From NCBI GenBank assembly GCA_030590185.1, contig JAUUZB010000196.1, forward strand, positions 1 through 6,921: a stretch of 6,921 nucleotides of DNA, written 5' to 3'. Shown here piece after piece: positions 1 to 5,554 of the stretch. The position numbers and the translations under genes were made by a program. The notes below the pieces were generated by a model. The model did not search any database, was not told the origin of the DNA, and was given only the letters and a program-made list of their open reading frames with translations. The stretch's first letter is position 1. Each line of letters starts with the position of its first letter. Source of the stretch: Deltaproteobacteria bacterium (GTDB lineage Bacteria; Myxococcota; XYA12-FULL-58-9; JAUUZB01).

Positions 1-596
1 AGGGCGGCAGAGGATTTGGCGGACTTGTCGGCCTTGGCGCGCGCCGCGGCCTCTTCACGGGGGCGCGCCTCGCTCGACTCGTTGTTTTCGGTGTGGCGCT
101 GGCTGGTGATCAACTCCGAGATCAGGGCCGGGTCGAGCAAGCCCAGCTGGGACTGCAGCCCCCCCCCGGAACCCCTCACCATGCCTCCACCTGGGTTGGG
201 CAGCACCGGCAACTCGAACTGGTCCTGGGCAGCGCCAGCGGGCATGGCGGCGCCGAGGTGATCCGCGCCGGTGGTGGGGCCGCCTGGTCCGGTCGTCGTG
301 CCGCCGCCCTTGGGGGGTGGTTGAACCGGGACATCCCACCTGTCCTGGGTTGGCCCTGCGGCGGCGGTGGTGGCTATCTCCGCCGTGCCGCCGCCTCCCT
401 GGGATCCTGGCGGGGGCGGCCCACCATCACCCGGTTTGGGCTGGACCGGCACCGCCGGCTTTTCCTGGCCGGCACCCATTTTGCTGTCCGCGGTGAGGCG
501 TTTTTGGGCTGGCGCTTTGGCCTCGACGGTGTCGGCGCCGCCCGAGTTGGCTGGCGGTGTTGCCCCGGATGGGCCCCCGGTACGACCTGTCTGCAT
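1..596 (-). CDS. Pro/Gly-rich low-complexity protein, N-terminal part (runs off the left edge)
   Basis: One reading frame is fully open on the minus strand from an ATG at 596 to the window edge (198 complete codons, no stop), so the gene is partial. An in-frame TGA lies a short way upstream. The ATG is preceded by GAGGGG with a 5-base spacer, a good Shine-Dalgarno; a GTG eight codons upstream lacks one. The protein starts MQTGRTGGPSGATPPANSGG. Residues 1 to about 146 are low complexity, rich in Pro, Gly, Ala and Thr, with stretches such as KPGDGGPPPPGSQGGGG (about residues 53-69) and QPPPKGGGTTTGPGGP, and are probably disordered. From about residue 147 it becomes a plausible helix (LQSQLGLLDPALISELITSQ), followed by a charged Glu/Arg/Ala/Lys stretch. 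There is no signal peptide, membrane segment or recognisable domain in the visible part. It is transcribed away from the STAND gene. I do not recognise the family; a disordered linker leading to a folded domain beyond the edge would fit. Confidence that it is coding rests on the open frame, the ribosome binding site and sensible codon use. Confidence 0.7.
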   Translation of the reverse strand, partial: MQTGRTGGPSGATPPANSGGADTVEAKAPAQKRLTADSKMGAGQEKPAVPVQPKPGDGGPPPPGSQGGGGTAEIATTAAAGPTQDRWDVPVQPPPKGGGTTTGPGGPTTGADHLGAAMPAGAAQDQFELPVLPNPGGGMVRGSGGGLQSQLGLLDPALISELITSQRHTENNESSEARPREEAAARAKADKSAKSSAA

Positions 597-601
597 GGCT
601 T

Positions 602-607
602 CCCCTC
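602..607 (-). promoter_or_regulatory. Ribosome binding site of the minus-strand Pro/Gly-rich gene
   Basis: On the minus strand this reads GAGGGG, followed by AAGCC and then ATG (596-594). The 5-base spacing is near optimal. This fixes the start and rejects the longer out-of-frame ATG at 648. Confidence 0.6.
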
Positions 608-630
608 GGCAGCGCGCCACGGTCGGCGCC

Positions 631-661
631 GATCGATTTCACCTGCATCCGATCATATCAT
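631..661. promoter_or_regulatory. Putative divergent promoter region
   Basis: This AT-richer island lies between two divergent genes in otherwise very GC-rich DNA. On the plus strand, TATCAT at 656-661 matches five of six bases of a sigma-70 -10 box. A weak -35-like TCGATT sits at 633-638 with a 17-base spacer. On the minus strand the overlapping bases 657-652 read TATGAT, also five of six, but without a good -35. If real, transcription would start near 668 for the STAND gene and near 645 for the minus-strand gene. The two polymerase sites would exclude each other. Consensus for this lineage is not well fixed, so this is tentative. Confidence 0.3.
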
Positions 662-684
662 GGGCGGGCGCCGGCTGAAATCTG

Positions 685-3600
685 ATGGCGCAGGAGGGGG
701 GCGCGAGCCTCGGGATGAGCCCCACAGCCGCAAGAGAGATCCGACTCTTTGTGTCGTCGACCTTCCGCGACATGCAGGCGGAGCGGGATGAGCTGATCAA
801 GCAGGTCTTCCCGCGCCTGCGCCAGCGGTGTGAGAGCCGCGGCGTCGCCTGGCTCGAGGTGGATCTGCGTTGGGGGATCACCGACGAGCAAACGGCAGAG
901 GGTCAGGTGTTGCCCCTGTGTCTGGCGGAGATCGATCGTTGCCGGCCATTTTTTCTCGGGATGCTCGGCGAGCGTTACGGCTGGGTGCCGCCGTCGTTAC
1001 CGCCCAACCTAATCGAACAGCAACCTTGGCTCGCCGAACGTGGTGGCGCTTCGGTCACCGAGCTCGAGATCCGCCACGGCGTGCTCAACGATCCAGCGGC
1101 GGCGCGGCATTCCTTTTTCTACTTCCGCGATCCGCTCTGGCTCGACGCCCTGCCGCCAGATGAGCGCTCGTTGCATGAAGAGGGGCCCGACCCATTGGAG
1201 ACCGCCAGCCTCGGCCACGAACGGGCCGAAGCGCTCGCCGCCGGCCGCCGCGCTCGCCTCAGGGCCCTGAGGGATGAAATCCGCGCCAGCGGCGTCAGCC
1301 TGCGGGAGGCCTACCCGAGCCCCCGCACCCTCGGCGATTGGGTCCATGACGATCTCGCCGCGGCCATCGATCGGCTCTATCCGGCGGATGCGGCCCCAGA
1401 TCCCCTGGCCCAGGATGAGGCGGTCCACACCGCCTATGCGCGCTCCCGAAGTCAGGTCTACGTGCGCCGGCCAGCGGCATTCGAACGGCTCGATCGCGCG
1501 GCCGCCGTCGATGGTGCCCCGTTGGTGATCGCGGGCGCGTCAGGGGCTGGCAAATCCGCCCTGCTCGCCAACTGGTCCGTAGGCCACGGCGAAGCGGTCG
1601 TTCACTTCATCGGGGCCGGACCGCGCAGCGCCGACTGGATGGCGATGGCACAGCGGATCATCGGTGAGCTGAATCGCCGCCTGGGGATCGGTGTCGACGT
1701 CCCCGACGATGCCCCCGGTTTGAGAAAGGCCTTCGCCACCGCGCTGCGGTCCGCCGCCGAGCTCGGCCCGGTGGTGCTGGTCATCGACGGCCTCAACCAG
1801 CTCGAGGATCGCGATGGCGCCCTGGAGCTCACTTGGTTGCCGGCCACGTTGCCGCCCGGGGTCAGGTTGATCGTCTCCTCCCTGGCGGGCCGCTGCCTCG
1901 ACGAGCTCGAGCGTCGCGGTTGGCAAACCATGCGGGTGGAACCCCTCACCAACGCCGAGCGCCGCGAGTTGATCGCCGGTTACCTGGCGCAGTTCGCCAA
2001 GGCCCTCGACGCCGAGCGCGTCGGTCGGATTGCGACCTGCCCGCAGGCGGCGAGTCCCCTCTACCTGCGGGTCCTACTCGATCAGGTTCGCCAACACGGC
2101 GCCCACGAGACCCTCGACGAGCGCATACTCGATCTGCTGGAGGCCGTCGATATCCCGGCGCTCTACGACAAGGTGTTGGCCGGCTGGGAGCGGGACTACG
2201 AGCAGGATCGCTCCGGCCTGGTTCGTGACGCCATGACCCTGCTGTGGTCCGCCCGCCGCGGTTTGTCCGAGGCGGAGTTGCTCGACTTGCTCGGCGATGA
2301 CGCCCGCCTGCCCCAGGCGATCTGGACACCCCTGACCCTCGCCGCCGCCGACGGCCTGCTCAGCCGCTCCGGGCTCATCGGCTTTTCCCACGAGTATCTG
2401 CGCCACGCCGTCGCGACCCGGTATCTCGGTGACGCCGAAGACCGCGAGCGAAGCCGGGCAAGTCTGGTGGGTTACCTCGCGACCCGTGCCATCAACCAGC
2501 GCATGATCGACGAGTTGCCCTGGCAGCTCGCCCGGGCCGGTGCCTGGGACAGGTTGGCGCGCCTGTTGGGGAATCTACCTTTCTTCGCCGCGGCCTGGGC
2601 GAGCAGCCCGATCGACGTCAAGCGCTACTGGGCGCAGATCCAAACCAGCTCGCCGCTCCGGGCCAACGACGCCTACGCCGATCTCCTCGCCACACCCGCC
2701 GCCCATCCAGAGGCGGCTTGGTGGGTCGCGACCCTGCTCGACGGCTTGGGCTATCCACGGGAGGCCCTCGGGCTGTGGCGTTTCCTAGTCGGCCACTACC
2801 AAAGCCCTGCCCGACCCGGCTCGGAGGTGCGCAGCGTCCTGGCGGCCATGGCCAACATGGCGCGCATCCAGATGGCCCTCGGCGATCTCGACGGCGCCCT
2901 GACGAGCTATCTGGATCAAGAACGCCTCTGCCGTGATCTCGGGGACGACGGTGCCCTGCAGGCGGTCCTCGGCAGCCGGGCGCTCATCTCGAGCACCCGA
3001 GGCGCGGTCGACGAGGCCCTGCGCCTGCTCAGCGAGCAGGAGGCAATCTGCCGGCGTCTCGATAATGAGGTTTGGCTTCAGGCCTCCCTGGGCAACCGCG
3101 CCCTGGTGATGATGAACCGCGGCGAGCTCGAAGCCGCCGAGGAGCTGCTGCACCAACAGGAGAGGATCTGCCGCACTATCGGCAACATGAGCGGGTTGCA
3201 GGTGGCGTTGGGCAACCGCGCCCTGGTGTTGCGCTCCCGCGGCGACTTCGCCGGCGCCCTGCGGTTGCACGCCGAGGAGGAGCAGATATGTCGCGAATTG
3301 GGACACCAGGCGGGGCTCCAGGCGACCCTCTGCAACCAGGCTCAACTCCTGGACGCCCGCGGTGAGCTGCCGGGGGCCATGACCCTGTTGCGCGAGGCGG
3401 AGACGATCTGCCGGGAGCTGGGGCACCTCGATGGCCTGCGGGCGGTGCTCGGCAACCAGGCCGGGGTCCAGCGGGCCTGGGGTAACTTCGAGGCTGCTCT
3501 GGACCTGCACAGCCAGGAGGAGGAGATCTGTCGCGAGCTCGGGGATCGCGCCGGCCTGCAGTCCTGCCTCGGCAACCAATCGGTGACCCGTTTCGAGCGC

Positions 3601-4068
3601 GGCGAGATCGCAGCGGCACTCACGCTGGCGGAGTCCCAGGCAAAGATCGCGCGGCAGCTGGAGAGCAAGTCCGGGCGGGCCAGCGCCTTGCATCACTCGG
3701 GCCGAGCGCTACGAGGACTCGGCGATCTGGAGGAGTCGGCGGCGCGCCTGACCGAGGCCATGGAGATGTGGGAGGCGCTGGGGGCGCCACTCGGTACCCA
3801 ACGATCCTTGCACGAGTTGGCGGTCACTCGGCGCGAGCAGGGTGCCGCCGAGGAGGCCCTGGCGCTACTCGTCCGGCAGGAGGAGACCTGTCGGGAGCTC
3901 GGCCTGCTGGAGGACCTCGCCCGCTGCCTTTGGCAGCAGGCCCTGTGTCTCAACGATCTACAGCGCCAGAGCGAGGCGCAGTTCGTCATCGACGAGGCGG
4001 TGTCGGTCGCCGAGGGCCGGGGTTTCGCGGCGCTGCTCGCAGAGATCGAGCCCCAGCGGCGCTCTTGA
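685..4068 (+). CDS. NPHP3-like STAND NTPase: DUF4062, NACHT ATPase and TPR repeats
   Basis: A 1127-residue cytoplasmic protein without signal peptide or membrane segment. Residues 18 to about 105 are a DUF4062 (TIR-like) domain, shown by IRLFVSSTFRDMQAERDEL and by FFLGMLGERYGWVP. A conserved linker follows (HSFFYFRDP near 142-150). The NACHT/STAND ATPase has Walker A GASGAGKS at 284-291, HFIGAGPRSADW after it, Walker B VVLVIDGLNQLED at 363-375 and a sensor-like RLIVSSL at 394-400. Residues 510-581 look like the winged-helix segment (RRGLSEAELLDLL, then FSHEYLRHAVATRYL). Residues 722-1121 are ten TPR-like units with an exact 40-residue period. Domain order and motifs match nephrocystin-3 and the DUF4062-NACHT part of TEP1. 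STAND proteins of this kind sense a ligand with their repeats, bind ATP and oligomerise to activate the N-terminal domain; many bacterial ones act in phage defence or programmed cell death. That role here is inferred, with no direct evidence for target or trigger. The start is uncertain: ATG 685 is the first after an in-frame stop but has a poor ribosome site. ATG 715 (residue 11) gives a more typical N-terminus, but its AGGAGG at 692-697 lies 17 bases away. Confidence 0.95.
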   Translation: MAQEGGASLGMSPTAAREIRLFVSSTFRDMQAERDELIKQVFPRLRQRCESRGVAWLEVDLRWGITDEQTAEGQVLPLCLAEIDRCRPFFLGMLGERYGWVPPSLPPNLIEQQPWLAERGGASVTELEIRHGVLNDPAAARHSFFYFRDPLWLDALPPDERSLHEEGPDPLETASLGHERAEALAAGRRARLRALRDEIRASGVSLREAYPSPRTLGDWVHDDLAAAIDRLYPADAAPDPLAQDEAVHTAYARSRSQVYVRRPAAFERLDRAAAVDGAPLVIAGASGAGKSALLANWSVGHGEAVVHFIGAGPRSADWMAMAQRIIGELNRRLGIGVDVPDDAPGLRKAFATALRSAAELGPVVLVIDGLNQLEDRDGALELTWLPATLPPGVRLIVSSLAGRCLDELERRGWQTMRVEPLTNAERRELIAGYLAQFAKALDAERVGRIATCPQAASPLYLRVLLDQVRQHGAHETLDERILDLLEAVDIPALYDKVLAGWERDYEQDRSGLVRDAMTLLWSARRGLSEAELLDLLGDDARLPQAIWTPLTLAAADGLLSRSGLIGFSHEYLRHAVATRYLGDAEDRERSRASLVGYLATRAINQRMIDELPWQLARAGAWDRLARLLGNLPFFAAAWASSPIDVKRYWAQIQTSSPLRANDAYADLLATPAAHPEAAWWVATLLDGLGYPREALGLWRFLVGHYQSPARPGSEVRSVLAAMANMARIQMALGDLDGALTSYLDQERLCRDLGDDGALQAVLGSRALISSTRGAVDEALRLLSEQEAICRRLDNEVWLQASLGNRALVMMNRGELEAAEELLHQQERICRTIGNMSGLQVALGNRALVLRSRGDFAGALRLHAEEEQICRELGHQAGLQATLCNQAQLLDARGELPGAMTLLREAETICRELGHLDGLRAVLGNQAGVQRAWGNFEAALDLHSQEEEICRELGDRAGLQSCLGNQSVTRFERGEIAAALTLAESQAKIARQLESKSGRASALHHSGRALRGLGDLEESAARLTEAMEMWEALGAPLGTQRSLHELAVTRREQGAAEEALALLVRQEETCRELGLLEDLARCLWQQALCLNDLQRQSEAQFVIDEAVSVAEGRGFAALLAEIEPQRRS
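2848..4047 (+). repeat. Ten in-frame 120-base TPR-like repeat units
   Basis: The units start at protein residues 722, 762, 802, 842, 882, 922, 962, 1002, 1042 and 1082, with no insertion or deletion between them; the last is degenerate. Each has a first helix starting like LGNRALV, a turn with R-G-[DE], a second helix with A-L, and then E-x-I-C-R-E-L-G. The helix pair fits a TPR, but the period is 40 rather than the canonical 34 residues, closer to the longer repeats of kinesin light chain and nephrocystin-3. The middle units (802 to 962) are the most alike. Confidence 0.85.
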
Positions 4069-4117
4069 GCCCGCCGTGCGCGCCTCGCGGTTCGTCCCCG
4101 GTGGCGCGATTTCTCAC

Positions 4118-4145
4118 TTGCAATCCCGCGGCGAAACGCTAAAAG
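4118..4145 (+). promoter_or_regulatory. Possible sigma-70-like promoter for the RIO kinase gene
   Basis: TTGCAA at 4118-4123 and TAAAAG at 4140-4145 each match four of six consensus bases and are separated by 16 bases. This is the least GC-rich part of the 112-base gap. A start near 4152 would leave a leader of about 29 bases, holding the Shine-Dalgarno. It would allow the kinase to be expressed independently of the STAND gene. The match is weak. Confidence 0.3.
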
Positions 4146-4167
4146 AGCCCAGCAAGACACGTCACGC

Positions 4168-4173
4168 AGGAGG
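4168..4173 (+). promoter_or_regulatory. Shine-Dalgarno that places the RIO kinase start at an ATC codon
   Basis: AGGAGG is a perfect Shine-Dalgarno and the best in the window. The 7-base spacer ACCCCCC leads directly to ATC at 4181, in the kinase frame. No ATG, GTG or TTG lies at a usable distance from it in that frame: the next such codons are TTG 4208 and GTG 4223, which are too far downstream. Confidence 0.75.
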
Positions 4174-4180
4174 ACCCCCC

Positions 4181-5389
4181 ATCCGAGTTCCCGATTGCCT
4201 GCTCCCATTGGTTGAGCAGGGTGTGATCAGTGAGGTGGTTCGTCCACTTCTGAGCGGCAAAGAAGCGCAGATTTACCTGGTGAGGGTTGGCGACGACCTG
4301 CGCGTTGCCAAGGCCTACAAAAACGCCCAGCACCGCAGCTTCAAGCACCGCTCGCAGTACACCGAGGGCCGAAAGGTCCGTAACACCCGCGACCAGCGGG
4401 CTATGGCCAAGGGCTCGCGCTACGGCAAATCCCGCGATGAGGCGGCGTGGAAGGCCACGGAGGTCGATGTCATCTATCGCCTCCGCGATGCGGGTGTACG
4501 GGTCCCCGAGCCCTTCATCTACATCGACGGCGTGTTGGTGATGGAGCTCGTCACCGACGCCGACGGGCACCCCGCACCGCGTCTCGGCGACATTCGCTGC
4601 AGCCCCGACGAAGCCCAGCGGGTGTTCGACCAGCTCCTGCGCGAGACGGTCAAGATGCTCTGCGTCGGCATCGTGCACGGCGACCTGTCGGACTTCAACG
4701 TGCTCATGGCCGCCGATGGTCCGGTGATCATCGACTTCCCCCAGGCCATCAGCGCCGCCGGCAATCAAAACGCCGAGCGCATCCTGGTCCGGGACGTCAA
4801 CAACCTCAACAGCTTCCTCGCCCGACACGTGCCGCGCACCAGGCGCCTGCCCTATGGCCAGGAAATGTGGGCGGTGTATCAACGCAGTGAGCTGACGCCG
4901 GATTACGAACTCAGCGGCAAGTTCACCCCAGCTCCCCAGAAGACCACGACCAAGTCCTTGCTCGACGAGATCGCCGAGATCGAACGGGAGGCCCGTGATC
5001 GTCGCCGCACCCTCGGGCTCGAGCCCAAGGAATCCACCTACGTCTACAATCCCGTCACCACCGAAGAGCTGGAGAAATTTGCGCAGACCAAAAAGACCAG
5101 CCAGCAACCCTCCGGGGGCAAGCGCCGGCGCCGGCGTAAGAAAGCTGGCGCTGGGGCTGGCCAAGGGGGCGGGTCTGCGTCCGCTGGGAGTCGAAACCAA
5201 AACGCGACCCGCTCCGAGGCGCCCAAGGGCGGCGGCCGGCGCAGGGGCAACGCACCGAAGCAAGCCAACGCTGATTCTGGGCGGGCCCAATTCCGCGGCG
5301 GCAATCAGGGAAGCCGGAAGGGAAAGCGCAGCGGCAGTGCTCCCAAGGTGGAGTACACATCCCGATCACGCCGCGGGGGGCCGGGCTGA
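4181..5389 (+). CDS. RIO1-family serine/threonine protein kinase with basic C-terminal tail; apparent ATC start
   Basis: An atypical protein kinase of the RIO1 group, 402 residues if started at ATC 4181. Residues 1-23 match the family N-terminus (LLPLVEQGVISEVVRPL). The nucleotide-binding loop is SGKEAQIYLV at 25-34, the ATP-binding lysine is K44 in RVAKAYK, and the family segment EGRKVRNTRDQRAMAKGS lies at about 62-79. The catalytic loop HGDLSDFNVL is at 166-175 (D168, N173) and the metal-binding loop IIDFPQA at 183-189 (D185). All key residues are present, so it should be active. The kinase core ends near 250. A linker with a helical stretch (about 259-300) follows, then about 100 low-complexity Lys/Arg/Gly residues including GGKRRRRRKKAGAGAG, which suggests RNA or ribosome contact. 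Archaeal and eukaryotic RIO1 act in small ribosomal subunit maturation; the bacterial substrate is little known. The frame stays open upstream to an ATG at 3842 inside the STAND gene, but that stretch is Arg-rich shadow coding. Candidate GTG 4076 and TTG 4118 lack a ribosome site. Confidence 0.95.
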   Translation: MRVPDCLLPLVEQGVISEVVRPLLSGKEAQIYLVRVGDDLRVAKAYKNAQHRSFKHRSQYTEGRKVRNTRDQRAMAKGSRYGKSRDEAAWKATEVDVIYRLRDAGVRVPEPFIYIDGVLVMELVTDADGHPAPRLGDIRCSPDEAQRVFDQLLRETVKMLCVGIVHGDLSDFNVLMAADGPVIIDFPQAISAAGNQNAERILVRDVNNLNSFLARHVPRTRRLPYGQEMWAVYQRSELTPDYELSGKFTPAPQKTTTKSLLDEIAEIEREARDRRRTLGLEPKESTYVYNPVTTEELEKFAQTKKTSQQPSGGKRRRRRKKAGAGAGQGGGSASAGSRNQNATRSEAPKGGGRRRGNAPKQANADSGRAQFRGGNQGSRKGKRSGSAPKVEYTSRSRRGGPG

Positions 5390-5554
5390 GCGATCGCGGC
5401 GGGGCGGGTCGTGTTGGTCATGCCGTGACCGAGACGATTCGCCGCCAACGCCTTCATCAGAGCAGCCCAGCGCCAATGAGGCTTGGGCTTCGCGGTCGAC
5501 CTGCGGGCCTCGGCGCGCTACCCAACCCGGCCCGAATCGCCTATACGAGCCGCC
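5390..5554. other. Intergenic spacer between kinase and lipoprotein genes
   Basis: This 165-base gap holds no convincing terminator or -35/-10 pair. A small perfect inverted repeat, GGTCA-TGCCG-TGACC, lies at 5416-5430 and could be an operator half-site pair or chance. In the lipoprotein frame, stops at 5426 and 5477 rule out a fusion with the kinase. TATACG at 5542-5547 is a loose -10 match very close to the lipoprotein start. Confidence 0.5.

Noticed and set aside
93..791. 232-codon plus-strand open frame
   Set aside because: It is Gly/Arg/Trp-rich without domain features, crosses the divergent intergenic region and overlaps the STAND start; the minus-strand frame is better supported.
2785..3696. 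303-codon open frame on the minus strand
   Set aside because: It mirrors the TPR repeats of the STAND gene, and its own apparent periodicity is inherited from them.
4079..4108. CGCGCC/GGCGCG inverted repeat after the STAND gene as a terminator
   Set aside because: The stem is only 6 bases with an 18-base loop and the following bases (ATTTCTC) are a poor T tract; such repeats are frequent by chance at this GC content.
3842..4180. Upstream in-frame extension of the kinase gene to ATG 3842
   Set aside because: It would overlap the STAND gene by over 220 bases with an Arg/Ser-rich composition typical of shadow reading, has no family match, and the Shine-Dalgarno and family N-terminus point to 4181.
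4139..5290. 383-codon open frame on the minus strand
   Set aside because: It lies wholly antisense to the RIO kinase, whose catalytic motifs are unmistakable; long antisense frames are expected in GC-rich coding DNA.
5369..5401. CGCCGCG/CGCGGCG inverted repeat spanning the kinase stop codon as a terminator
   Set aside because: The 7-base stem has a 19-base loop, overlaps the coding end and is followed by G-rich sequence, not T residues.
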